Below are positions 8,929-19,508 of a DNA stretch of 64,000 bases, piece after piece. The first letter of the stretch is position 1; each line of letters starts with the position of its first letter. The notes under the pieces were generated by a model. That model saw nothing but the letters and a program-made list of their open reading frames with translations, had not been told where the DNA came from and did not search any database. A program made the position numbers and the translations under genes. Origin of the DNA: Archegozetes longisetosus (taxonomy: Eukaryota; Arthropoda; Arachnida; Sarcoptiformes; Trhypochthoniidae); contig JAEMBT020000003.1 in the NCBI GenBank assembly GCA_018873245.2, positions 2,685,843 through 2,749,842 on the forward strand, read 5' to 3'.

Positions 8929-11241
8929 TTCTTATGTTGAATATTAAATTTTTAATTTTCAGCAATAGATATTTTTCCAAAACTTCTAAAACAAGTTTTC
9001 TACTCTTTTTAAACTGCTTTATCTGAAGGTGAATTTAAACTCCACGCAGCGCTTGTATTCGAACTGGAAAAAAGTAGACGTATTTATACAATTAACGTAA
9101 CTTTTAAGGCGTTGCAAGTCAAAAACTCGCGGAACAGACTTTGAATTCTTTATATCTTAGCGGCTATACTTTGATTATTCTAATCAGTGGCTATATCGGT
9201 GTTATATAAGCTGGTATAATTGTACTGAAAGTTATATATCAACATTAAGGTAATGCGAAATTCAAGGTTCAACAGTTATCGTGTATGACGATTGTATGAC
9301 GAAACAGTCAGAGTATGGTTTCAAATATACATTTATTATTTAAATACTTCGTAGTTAGAATCTATTCAAAAAACAAAGTTTTAGCTATTCAACTATTTTT
9401 GAATTATAAGAGGAAAATGTGGCACAAAAAATAAGACAATTAAAAATTTAAGTTAATATTTACTTAATAAAAATCCAAATTTTACGTGACACAACAGTTG
9501 ATAAGAATAAGGAATATGACTTTCAAAGACTCTGGACTTACATCAGAATTAATCACGAGCTTTAAACAGATTAATGAAATGGTAGATTTGAGATGTGGCA
9601 CAAAACGTACTCAGACTTTGTTTAGGGTACAAATTACAAAAATCACTGCTTTCTATGCTAACGTTTAGGTCAGCATTCATACAATATTTTTGAAGGCAGG
9701 TATTTTTGCAAGTTTTTCAAATAAGAGCAAAAGATGTTTAGCAACTTATACTCGACGATGACTTGAGTATACTGAAGGTTAAGCAATGCTTACCAATATT
9801 TTATCGTTATTTAAGTGCCAAATAAAATCAACCGGATTGGCAATTTTAGACCTAGTTTTAGAGGAAAACTAAAACTTTTAAATTTACTCTTTATAAGACT
9901 TAGGAAAAACCTACTAATTATACTATTTCGACACTCAAGTAAAGACAATGGCAAAGTTATAACACTTGCTTTATTAACGATTAAATTGTCCACAATTTAT
10001 TTCTTCAGTTTTATTTGACTGATAAATGTTACAACTAATCATGAAAGTAGGAAAATTTCACCTAATAATAGCATTCGTGATAATGCAGTAGGAAAATATT
10101 ATTCAGATATTTGTGCGTTGCATTTCAAACATCGATCAATCAATAAGCGTTCTTAACGGAAAATTTCTAATCTAATGCTTTTTTACGATCAAAGTATCGC
10201 ATTATTTCCTCTAATGACGAACCATACTTTTATCACTTTGGACTTAATTACTCAAATAGTAGATTCATAATGAGGAGTCATTATAAACTTAAATAAATAC
10301 TTATTAGTGCTTTCGTTAAGAGTAAACATCATCTAATGTAGTAGTTTTCGAGTTACAAAAACTTACTTAGATATCGAGAATCGTAACAACCGTTAGATGA
10401 TTAAATAATACTTGAGGGAAAGCTCAATTGAATTACTATAAAGACACTTTTACCACCACTCAATAAATTGATGAATAAAGTATTGAACTACTTACTGCAT
10501 AATATAATAGGCATTACTTACTATGGAAACGAACAATAAATTAACTGCTTATGTGAGATAACCAGCAGCCCTATTACAATTCCGTATTTAATTTATTGAT
10601 TTTCAAAAGTACATTTCTCCAGTAGTTATTCTGGTTCAATTTAATTTCTAATATGCACATTCGTCTTATCCCGATGTTAAATCTGTAATTTTATTTGCTT
10701 TTCCTCAGGAAACGATTTCGACTTTTTCGCTTGAGTCAAATTTTTTCTCAAAAATATATCAATTGACTGCTTGCAAATTTGCCTTAATTCAAACACAATG
10801 TCAATATATTCTATATGGGCTTTCATATTAGACAATTCTAGCGCTACACAAAAACTGGAATATTCCTACAAATCAATTTTCGTTTTATCAGTTCGAATAA
10901 AAGTCCAAATTCTTTTTGTAGAACCTTTTATTTTCAAGATTTCTTGCTAATTATGAGATCGAAATTTTAATAAAATCTTTTGTTATCTAATGTTAGAAGA
11001 ATTGCGAAGAATAAGACGAGAATTGAAGGACTTATATAATAAAAGCAATTTTTTCCCATAATTTCCTCAAACATTGACTGTCGTTTGGTTTTACATAAAC
11101 AACGCTTTGTTATCAACACTTTTTACTCAAACATTTAAATTGTGATATCAGCTGATTATCAAACAAACAAAAGCAAAAACTTAATGGAAATTTAAGTTTT
11201 TTTAAATTAACTGCAATTGAATTAAATTTAAGCTGAAAGAG
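8929..11241. other. Intergenic region between divergent IDH1 and TRAPPC5
   Basis: About 2.3 kb of AT-rich sequence separates the two divergently transcribed starts and must hold both promoters. Short open frames at 9486-9668 and 9815-10018 have no family features and look like chance. I see no repeats with recognisable ends. Confidence 0.5.
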
Positions 11242-12312
11242 ATGGATTTAATCCCGAAATTCACAGGAAAGTCACGAGTAAGCCTATTGGAGAAATCGAT
11301 GCCTAAAGCCAAGAATGAGGTGATTGCAGCACTTTCAATTGAATTATTTGAACTCCGAATCAAATCAAAAATTTAATAATAATATTTTAAATAATTGAAT
11401 TGCAGATAAATATAAGCGCATATGCCTTACTGTTCAGCGAGATGGTTCAGTACTGCCAAAATAGGGTCCATACTGTACCTGAACTACAGAGCAGGTCTTT
11501 AACATTCATTTTACTATTCAATCTATTCATTTGTTTTTGTTTTTCTACTGATTCATAGATTGTCAGAAATGGGTTATCACGTCGGACAGAGAATCATTGA
11601 TTCGATGTTTATTAGGGATAAAAATTACAAAAGAGAAATACGAATAATAAACATGTTGGTTTTTATCAGGACTAAAGTTTGGATGACTTTGTTTGGCAAA
11701 GAGGCCGATAAGTTGGAACAGGCAAATGACGATGAGACCACTTGTATGTCACCCATCATCCATTTTGTTCTTTATCTTTTACACGCCTTCATATTTTTTT
11801 TATATATTTTATTCAATTTTAGAAATGCTTTTATCTTTTAGCTTGAGCTTATTCTATTGAAAATTACTAATAGTTTAGAAATAGATTGATCTTTAGATTA
11901 AGGTATTATTGAAGTGAGCTTTCATAGTTTATTTTTGATTAGCTACGTTTTGAATTCAGTTTAAACGATGAAACATTGATCCCTCTATTTGGCTGTTGAT
12001 TCAATCACTTACTCTTTTGAGCAGATTACATCATAGAGAAAGAGCCACTCGTTAACAAATATATATCAGTTCCGAAAGATAGAGGAAGTCTTAATTGTTC
12101 TGCTTTTATTGGTGGTATTATCGAAGCGGTTCTCAATGAAAGCAATTTTGTAAGTTATTCATAGTTTAAGTTAATTTCAAAAATACTTAAGTATTGTATT
12201 CATTTCTGTAAAGACCGCTAAAGTGACTGTTCATTGGCATAAGGGAACAACTTTTATGATCAAATTCGATGATTCCGTTGTCGCTAGAGACAAATCTCTG
12301 GATAACAAATGA
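11242..12312 (+). CDS. TRAPPC5: Trafficking protein particle complex subunit 5 (TRAPPC5/Trs31)
   Basis: Core subunit of the TRAPP tethering complexes, which act as Rab1/Ypt1 exchange factors on ER-Golgi and Golgi membranes. Five exons, 11242-11319, 11406-11494, 11559-11743, 12025-12149 and 12214-12312, keep one frame and give 191 residues (human protein 188). The sequence follows the family from end to end: ISAYALLFSEMVQYCQNRV, then LSEMGYHVGQRI, the signature LFGKEADKLEQANDDE, YYIIEKEPLVNKYISVPKD, LNCSAFIGGIIEAVL and the C-terminal VTVHWHKGTTFMIKFDDSVV. Introns are 86, 64, 281 and 64 nt, and two donors are weak (GTGATT, GTCTTT). The gene converges on the cathepsin with only 91 bp between stop codons. 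Confidence 0.96.
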
Positions 12313-12403
12313 TTTAATTATACTTTATTTAGTATTCCAATCAATTATCACCAAAAATCATTTGTAAAATATAATTTATTATTAAAATTTAATTTTTAAA
12401 CAG

Positions 12404-14706
12404 CTATACATTTACTGGTAATTGAATTGATGAATTGCTTGAATCGAATTTATCTCTAATCTTATCCGTTTCGACAACATTTGGAAGTATCGGATAATAG
12501 CCTTGTTGCGAAACTCCACAATTATTAGTTCTTTTTCTTGAGATTCGAATATATCCCTGTTCTCCCCATTTCGGTCCCCAACTATCAAGTTATCAAAAGT
12601 TATTGAAATAAAAATTCTAGAATTTGGACGACTGACTGACTGACCTGTTTCTCACTATGAAATAATCTGGATGATAGCCAACTGCCACCACTGCGTGGTT
12701 CACTTTTTTTGCGTTACAATTTGGGTCATCAAAAATGCCACTTCTATAACAAATTCGGTCAAAAAATGGTTAATAGATTCAATACTGAGTAGATATTCAG
12801 TACTTATAAGAAGCCATATCTTTAGTGACATGAATAGCGATAGCGACTGGTCCGTAATTATATATAGCAGTCGCTAAGTCTTTGTCCTCACCAGTCTTTA
12901 GACGTTTGGCTTCAGAGACGACAACATCAGCATTGTTTTCAGGTTTGTATTTACAATCTTCTTTCTAAATACGTTTTAAGTCGTAACTTTTGTTTCAATT
13001 TTTAAAGACTTTTCAAACCTTTCCCTGATATGGATAACTTTCGACAGTGTCTACTCCTCCATTGGCCGCCACATACCTCCAGGCTTGTTGAGGCATTCCT
13101 CCATCACAACCGATTGAACCTTATTTTCAAAATAATCACTTGAAACATTTATATTGAAATTGGTAGGCTTTCGGAATAGGAGGCAGTAGTAATACCCTAA
13201 CTGAAAAATCTCATAATGGGGATTTTTCCAAGCCTACTGTAGGATCTTTGTTACAAATAAGTTTGATAACTTATGCAAATAATTAAAGAAATATAAGTAA
13301 ATTTTATAAAGATAAGTGCAGCTATTAAGTCAGAATAAATTTGAGCAAAGTTTTACAGTGGCAGATGAAAAGTATTCAAAGTTTTTAACACTCTTTATGA
13401 AACAAATGTTAACGAGTAATAAAGAAAATTTATAGTTTAATTTTTAACATTAAAAACAATGTTTTTATTTGAAAATCAAAATTTATATCTGTATATTTTG
13501 ACTTAGTTTTATATAATTAAGAGAAAAATTAAGAAATAATTGTAAGAGTATAAAAAAAATTACGATGCTTATGCTTTAGATTTATGCAGATTGCGAAACC
13601 GGTTTCAGGGTAAAAGCAGCAAACAACGAATTTTCTCTGACTGCCTCCTATTCCGAAAGCCTACCTTGAAATTATATGAATTACAAACCAAATTTTTCCG
13701 CAGAACAGTCGATGAGGTTTTGTTCGCTAACAGTCACTTGTTTCGATCTGTTGAACTTTCCTTCAGCTATAAGTCGTTTCATATTATGACCTGAAAGATA
13801 AAAACAAAATTGTACACCAATCGAGACAATGATTATCCAATCATTAATTGTTATTTTGATTACTAACTTTCCAGAACCGTTGCGGCTGCGAATGACCAAC
13901 AACTGCCACATTTACCCTTTAAAATTTCAACAAATATTAGTTTATTCAAGACTTTCAACAAACAATTTTTTTCTTAACTTGATTTCTGGGAACAGTCAAA
14001 ATTCCGTATTTTCTCCAGTCCCACTCTTCGGGCATATTATCTACGGGTGGCACCGGTTCAGAAGCTCTCACTATAACATCTCCCTCTTTGTTACGCTCTT
14101 CCATTACTTTGAATCCTGTTTTCTCTTTTTGAATTTCTGTATAATTCTGGAAAAAGCTAATATTCAATCAAGTTTGCAATAATTTGTTTCTGCCATACCA
14201 TATCTGATAGCTCATTGATTCCCTGCCTATACTGATTGGCAAACTTCTTATTGTGCCCTTGTATCCTTTCGATTGTTTTTCTGAAGTAGCCCATATGTGT
14301 CTCTCTATCTTTATTATCCTTATACCTCTTCTTAAACTCAGTCTAAAAAGGAGTGAAAAACATAAACTTAGAAAAAATTTATACATAAAATGTTATTAAA
14401 TTACCACATAGTAATTAAAGAATGATATAAATTGCGTGATTGATATTTTTGAGAGATCTATTTTATCGATATTGATCATTGAAAGTACTTCTGTCAAAGA
14501 TTAATGCAATAGTTAATCAAATAAAATTTCGGCGAAACTGATTAGACTGCTTTAAATATACTCTTATGTTGAGCAGCGAGAAAGGCGATGGGCTTTTTAG
14601 CGTGAGATTTGATAAATTCTGGAGCATATCGTTCAAAATCAGCCTCGGTTTGAAGCACATTATACCCGATTGTCAAAAGTACAAGAGCTTCAGTTAAAAA
14701 CTTCAT
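12404..14706 (-). CDS. Cathepsin L-like cysteine protease (papain family C1A)
   Basis: Secreted or lysosomal endopeptidase made as a proenzyme. Exons (minus strand): 14562-14706 (hydrophobic signal-like start MKFLTEALVLLTIG), 14199-14342, 13979-14146, 13868-13916, 13689-13790, 13019-13119, 12804-12964, 12645-12743 and 12404-12581. Exons 2-9 join in one frame (333 residues). Exon 2 holds the I29 prodomain with an ERFNIN-like stretch (THMGYFRKTIERIQGHN). The mature enzyme starts near MPEEWDWRKYG. The oxyanion Gln and catalytic Cys are in NQGKCGSCWSF, the catalytic His in VNHAVVAVGY and the Asn in RNSWGPKWGEQGYI. The C-terminus runs about 25 residues past the usual end. The exon 1/exon 2 junction does not keep frame with canonical splice sites, so a tiny exon is missing from my model or exon 1 is wrong. 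Introns are 52-77 nt except where a transposon lies. Confidence 0.92.
13162..13665. mobile_element. 504-bp MITE in a cathepsin intron (8-bp duplication)
   Basis: A perfect 26-bp inverted repeat starts GGTAGGCTTTCGGAATAGG at 13162 and returns as its reverse complement at 13640-13665. The flanks are an identical 8-bp duplication TTGAAATT (13154-13161 and 13666-13673). The intron that contains it is 569 nt; removing the element and one duplication copy leaves 57 nt, matching the other introns of the gene (52-77 nt). The interior is AT-rich with no transposase. An 8-bp duplication fits hAT, P or Merlin superfamilies; the terminus is not a classic hAT start, so I leave the superfamily open. Confidence 0.93.
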
Positions 14707-15512
14707 TGTTGTACCATATGTTTACACGTTGTATACAACTTTGAAATGGGGTATCAAATAAATCAATTTGATACTACTAAAAGTTTTTAATCTAAAAACT
14801 ATTCTTGTAATCACACACACTTAAAAACTTAAAATTCTATTATAACAACCAAAAGTGATTAGTAATCGTAAGATGTTTTCCATGTATTAAGAAATTCATA
14901 AAATATTCAATATAGTAATCAAAGCAAATTAGATATAAAATTTGGTAGCAAATTGATGCACATAACAAGGAAGTTGACATAGTAATAGCCCTTTTCATGT
15001 TGTTATTGAGGATTGTTAAGTTTATAAGTGTATAGTACAGTGCTTTTAAAGCAAAGAAAGGCTTATGTAATTGAGTAATAATTATTTTACTAACAAAACA
15101 AATTGATTAATGAATAAATCAATATTCATTAGAGATGAACATCTTTTCAATAAAATTTTGGATGTTTAATGTGTGAATATTTGAATGTATGATGAATTCA
15201 AGCAAAATTATATGACAATTTAATATTGATATGGTTCTAATAGAAATTTCATCAAGTTATAATTTACGAAAATTCTTACTGTTTATTAAAGGAAAAACTT
15301 AGGAAGGATATCTCATCAAACTAATAAATTACGGATCAATAAACGAGCAAAGCCTACACAATCTTTCGGAATTAATAGCATATTTAAGATTTAAATTTAG
15401 TTAGAGAAAAATTTTATGTATTGCTCAAATCTTAAGAATTTTAATGAACCCAAACATCAAACACTTGTGGATAGAAGAATAAACTTCTAACGATTTATAA
15501 ATTAACATCGAA
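14707..15512. other. Spacer between the cathepsin and the next minus-strand gene
   Basis: AT-rich sequence, presumably holding the cathepsin promoter and the 3' untranslated region of the gene at 15513-16421. No repeats or open frames of note. Confidence 0.5.
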
Positions 15513-16421
15513 TTACTCGGTAGGAGTGACGGGCTCATACGAGATAACTGAATAGATAACTGAATATGGTGCCCATTCGGGATCTCTTTTTGCGGGTCGC
15601 GGCTCTATTGGATCTTTTGCTGCTTCCCACTTGTCATCAATTAGAACCGATTGAGTTGTCGTCTGATAAATCGGTGAAAGTGCAATACTGTCAGGTTCTG
15701 ATGTTAAAGACATTGAAGTCTGATTCATATCTTTTTGTCCACTGTTTAATTGCTCTGATCCAACATTGATGTAGAGCCATTTATTCTCTATTTCATTGTC
15801 TGAAAGACCTAATCGTTCCAATTGAAGGTTACTTTCGAACTTCTTCTCTAATGACTTATCGAAATAGTTTTCTTTTGGTTCGGTTCTTTTAACGTTTTGA
15901 GTCTTTTCAGTGCTTTGACCCAATGCAATACCTTGTGTTTTGGCATCTTCAGGATTGAGAGTTACCTCATCCACGGGTATTGAAAATGGATAATAGTATG
16001 TTTCAGGTGATGATAGACTCGATCTGATGCTTCCAGATGGAGAACTTGGAGAATAATAATCCTTTTCGGGATCATACTCAGAACGAATTGTATATCGAGA
16101 AGACTTTGAAGAATGTGAAGTCTGTGGAGAAGCCGATGGATACACCGAACGGTCCGACGTCGAATCTCTCGTCATGGTTTTCTCGACTCCAGTCGGAGAC
16201 ATGACTTCATACTCATAATAGTTTGGAAAACTAATTCTTTTTCCAACCCATTTGTATTGAGGATAACTAAACGGATAGTTAAGCACTGAATTTGGTGAAC
16301 GAGTGTTATTTGGAGCTGATATCGAAGTGATAGATATATCTTCTGATATCCATTGATACGGAATGATAGCTGCGTCTGACATACGGTCGAGACTGAATCT
16401 CTGATAATTATTTGAATCCAT
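15513..16421 (-). CDS. Ser/Tyr/Pro-rich protein of unknown function
   Basis: A single open frame encodes 302 residues from the ATG at 16421 (MDSNNYQRFSLDRMSD); a TTG just upstream is unlikely to be the start. I do not recognise the family. The protein is hydrophilic and low in complexity, without signal peptide, membrane segment or cysteine pattern. It is dense in S-P, T-P and S-S pairs (SPTGVEKTMTRDSTSDRSVY, SYSPSSPSG-like stretches near residues 120-150) and in tyrosines. The C-terminus has a small internal repetition (YSVIYSVISYE). Composition suggests an intrinsically disordered, possibly phosphorylated protein. A decayed inverted copy at about 23456-23877 preserves the same C-terminus, which shows that the reading frame is a real duplicated unit. 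It lies downstream of no recognisable partner. Confidence 0.6.
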   Translation of the reverse strand: MDSNNYQRFSLDRMSDAAIIPYQWISEDISITSISAPNNTRSPNSVLNYPFSYPQYKWVGKRISFPNYYEYEVMSPTGVEKTMTRDSTSDRSVYPSASPQTSHSSKSSRYTIRSEYDPEKDYYSPSSPSGSIRSSLSSPETYYYPFSIPVDEVTLNPEDAKTQGIALGQSTEKTQNVKRTEPKENYFDKSLEKKFESNLQLERLGLSDNEIENKWLYINVGSEQLNSGQKDMNQTSMSLTSEPDSIALSPIYQTTTQSVLIDDKWEAAKDPIEPRPAKRDPEWAPYSVIYSVISYEPVTPTE

Positions 16422-16783
16422 TCTTTGATGTAATATCAACAAATCTTACCTGACTTTTTTGTAATAGAAACTCTCAATAGAAAAGTTAAGCACTACAGTA
16501 ATAAAAATTTGAATGTTTTTATAGTTAACTTTTAACTCAGCTTTATTTGAATTAACAGTTGTTTTAATCAAGAATTGATTTGAAATATCTTATGGTTTCG
16601 ATTGTATGCACGCGTTATCATTCTATACTTGTGAAAATTGTAGGCTTCAGAGTATTGAAGTACTGACGTCTGCATAAATCAAGAACTATAATAGAACCAA
16701 AAGTATAAAATTATTGCTTAATCAAATATTATGAAGCTGCAAATAAATTAGCAATCCGATGTTGCAAATCCTAACGATTAGTA
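16422..16783. other. 5' flank of the Ser/Tyr/Pro-rich gene
   Basis: AT-rich, no gene seen. A GTAAGA word directly upstream of the start codon could be a splice donor, so a non-coding first exon is possible but unsupported. Confidence 0.35.
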
Positions 16784-17240
16784 CAGCTACCGCCAAATAT
16801 TAGATGGGATCAAAAGTAATGGGACTATTAGAACTCGTAGATTTTAAAAGATATTTATTATATTATAATATGATTATACAATATATTCTCCCCCGTCTGG
16901 GTGACCATGGCCCACCGCTGTGGGAGGTATCTTATTCCTGTAGCCTCATTGTTTAGATTTATTTCTTCAATAACTCTATCATAAGCAGCGTAAATTCGTT
17001 CTCATTGGCAAATCTCATTCCTTTATTAGGCCTCTTTATTCTAGCAATACCATCATAATCGCAGGGGTTTAAATCTAGACTATAGGTACAGTGGCCAAGT
17101 TTTCTAAACCTAATTCTGGGACATCACAGAGGAATCTTTTAGTTCAAAAATATCTAAATTAATATGTTTTTGATTCTTATTTAACAGATTATTTATTTTT
17201 AATAAAACTGAATTTTTTGCCAAATTTTACAGTATTTAGT

Positions 17241-17324
17241 AAAACAACATTGTTTTTTACTAAATCATAAAACAGCATTGTTTTTTACTAAATCATAAAA
17301 CAACATTGTTTTTTACTAAATCAT
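17241..17324 (+). repeat. Three tandem 28-bp repeats
   Basis: Three consecutive units of 28 bp, each AAAACARCATTG followed by TTTTTTACTAAATCAT, with one difference in the middle unit. They lie inside the hAT element, just outside its transposase remnant. Confidence 0.9.
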
Positions 17325-17336
17325 AAAACTTTGTGT

Positions 17337-17475
17337 ATGGTATATCAAAATTAAACTTAATGCAAATCTCTGCTTTTACTAAGCTAATTCTCATTTGATT
17401 TCTTTCATCTGTACATATATTTGTAATTACACTAAAAACGCGCTCAACATAATCATTATTATTGGTATAATTGAT
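17337..17475 (-). pseudogene. hAT transposase C-terminal dimerisation segment
   Basis: On the minus strand this segment reads NDYVERVFSVITNICTDERN followed by QMRISLVKAEICIKFNF. The pattern (V/S)ER.FS......D.RN.....LV...I.IK.N is the C-terminal dimerisation motif of hAT-family transposases. The rest of the enzyme (BED finger, RNase H-like core) is missing from the 1147-bp element, so this is the remnant of an internally deleted copy. Confidence 0.75.
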
Positions 17476-17639
17476 AAGTTCGTACCCTAACGGGGTTCTG
17501 ATGATAATTAAACTATTTTTTGAATGTTTTATTTAAATGTCATTTTTAAATATCGAACACAAAGTTTCAACTTTTTCTGCCGTTCTGTTTGCATTTTATG
17601 ATATTTTAAACAACTGTTTCCTGAAATAAAAATTGATTT

Positions 17640-17961
17640 AAATTCTCGAGATTTTCGGGCTATTATTGGTTATTGTTTTAAGAAGAAAATATCGGCCGAA
17701 GAAATTAATTCAGTTTTAGGGCCAAACACTGTTTCATGTGAAATGGTTAAGAAATATTTAAGAGGGTGCCGATTCTCGTCCGAAGAAGAAATCGATCGGG
17801 AAGTAAATGATTTCTTCAACAGTATTACTTTGGTGAGTGGCGACGAGTTTATGATAAATGGCAGGAGAGGATCAAGCGGGTCACTAGAGCTCGAGGGGAT
17901 TACTCTCAAGTTTTTTGTAAAAAAATTCAATAATATTCATTCTTTGATACTTAGGATATGA
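17640..17961 (+). other. Open segment resembling transposase HTH, uncertain
   Basis: The plus strand reads FRAIIGYCFKKKISAEEINS, then VLGPNTVSCEMVKKYLRG and CRFSSEEEIDREVNDFF. The first part resembles the N-terminal helix-turn-helix of mariner-type transposases (FR..I.YCF....SA.E). The last resembles the RFSSDEEV segment of mariner C-termini. The join of the two is odd. It lies in the hAT element on the opposite strand to the hAT remnant. It could be a fragment of a deleted mariner or chance. Confidence 0.3.
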
Positions 17962-18249
17962 ACTTTTCAATCATATCAATAATAGGTATTGCTAAAAACA
18001 TCCTACAATTTTAGTCAAATTGATAAAATTATTTTCAGATAAAATAGAACAAAGAGAAAATAAAGATTAAAATTATTTTGCAAAATATTCTTGTTTTGCA
18101 GGGTTAACCTGTAATAATTGTTATGCTTAATTCCGGGACATAAGCCGTCCTGAAATGTGTACTCCCGGTACTCTGCAACGAAAAGCTAAAATCCAGGACT
18201 GTCCTGTCCATTCCGGGACACTTGGACACCCTAACTATAGGGAGGTGTT

Positions 18250-19203
18250 TCAACTCCTCCCACCGATGTCTTTAAAGAATCTTTGAACTTCTTCATGTTT
18301 ATGTGGCCTAGCATTGTCATGCAGGATGTTTGATCTCTTAATACGGTGTTCTCTTATCGCTGGGTGCAACACTTCGGACAAAAAACTAAGGTAAACTTCA
18401 AAATTGACATTTAAATTTTGTGGTAAAATTCGGTAACCTATAATCCGATTTTGATGAAACGCTACGATCATCATTACCTTCCAGTCACTCATCGTTGCCC
18501 TGACTTTGGTCGGCCTTCGACTAAGGACAAAGCCGCTGGCACAATTTAAAAATTCCGAAAATTTCAACTTAAAAACCATATGGTTTTTGACCAGGTAGAA
18601 TCCATTGCTTTGAGCTTTTAGCGTCCTTTGGGTCATAGCTTTTAGCCAAGTTTTATCAACTCCTATAGTTCTTTCCAACATGTCGGGGTTACTATGATAT
18701 CTTTCAAGGTGCTCTGCAGAAATAGTCACGCGCAACTGCTTTTGTTCTGGTTTCAATTCGTATGGTGCCTATCTTGAGGCAACTTTCTTCGTCCCTACCT
18801 CCTTCAAAAGCTTTTTGGTACTTGCAGTACTAATACCCAATGTCTGGGCCAAATCTTCGGTCCTCCAGCATTCGCCCTGATTTAAAAGCTCCTTAAGTCA
18901 TTCTTCGTTTGTTGTATCAGTCGCAGTGCGAGGTCTTCCTGAGCGTGGGTCTTCCTCGCTGCTCAGGCAGCTTCCATCCTTAAATTCATTGTATAGTCTA
19001 TATACGTGTGTTTTGCTTAATGCTCGGTTGCGAGCTATTTTATCAAGCTTTCTAGTAACTTCAACTAGAGGAGTACCCAATAGCACATGGCACTTAATAA
19101 ATGCACGCTGTTCCTGGTTTGTAACACTTTCTCGAAGTTGGTCCACTTTTGGACCATATACAGAAATCGTACTTAAAAGCACGAGTAAAGCAAGAAACCA
19201 CAT
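18250..19203 (-). pseudogene. mariner transposase, broken
   Basis: The N-terminal piece (18898-19203) contains the paired helix-turn-helix with SKTHVYRLYNEFKDG and ends in SGRPRTATDT, the linker of mariner transposases. It then meets an in-frame stop. The second open piece (18250-18756) has IGVDKTWLK (first Asp of the triad) and HDNARPHKHEEV (second Asp). The frame is lost by about one base after FFKDIG. The third Asp lies in NPCDYDGIARIKRPNKG on the far side of the inserted hAT (about 16990-17078), followed by another frame change and RYLPQRWAMVTQTGGEYI. Together these show a DD(34)D mariner transposase with at least three breaks, besides the hAT insertion. It should not be functional. Confidence 0.92.
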
Positions 19204-19344
19204 CGTGCACTTTCTTTCACTCTAATGCGCAATATTATAGCATAAACATGTTTACAACTTTCATCAAGAATGAGATAAGATAGTCCCATTACTTTTGATC
19301 CCATCTAATAGTTTTACTTTTATTAATACCAAAATACAGTTGAG

Positions 19345-19508
19345 GTTCAGGTCCGGATTCAGGTCTTCAAAAGAGGTCATATGAGAGGTTCAGGTTTGCA
19401 ATTTTATGAGAGGTCCAGGTCTAGGTCTTCAAACTCTTCAAACATAGGTCCAGGTCCACGTTCAGGTCTTTCAGAAAGACCTCCAGGACCTGGGACCTGC
19501 CCAGCACT
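19345..19508. repeat. AGGTC-rich segment ending in a hAT-like terminus
   Basis: About 160 bp is packed with AGGTCCAGGTC/GTTCAGGTC words and ends in CCTGCCCAGCACTA, whose reverse complement TAGTGCTGGGCAGG looks like a hAT 5' terminus. The opposite end is not clear (TACAGTTGAGGTTCAGG at 19345 is a candidate) and no exact 8-bp duplication was found. It is probably a short or truncated hAT derivative inside the Tc1-type element. Confidence 0.5.

Larger units (their letters stand above)
17087..18233 (-). mobile_element. hAT element inserted in the mariner
   Basis: The left end TACAGTGGCCAAGT and right end (reverse complement TAGGGTGTCCAAGT) match at 11 of 14 positions. Both are flanked by the identical 8-bp duplication ACTATAGG (17079-17086 and 18234-18241). 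Size is 1147 bp. It keeps a fragment of a hAT transposase C-terminus on the minus strand near its left end and repeated TCCGGGACA/TCCTGGAC words near its right end. It is the innermost of three nested elements. Confidence 0.9.
16803..19305 (-). mobile_element. mariner transposon interrupted by a hAT element
   Basis: Inverted termini start GATGGGATCAAAAGTAATGG at 16803 and end in the reverse complement at 19305, inside TA duplications (16801-16802, 19306-19307). Subtracting the inserted hAT (17087-18233 plus one 8-bp duplication) leaves 1348 bp, the canonical mariner length. The transposase gene runs leftward from 19203. The termini are almost identical by eye, yet the gene carries several frame breaks, so the copy is inactive though not ancient. 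Confidence 0.93.
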
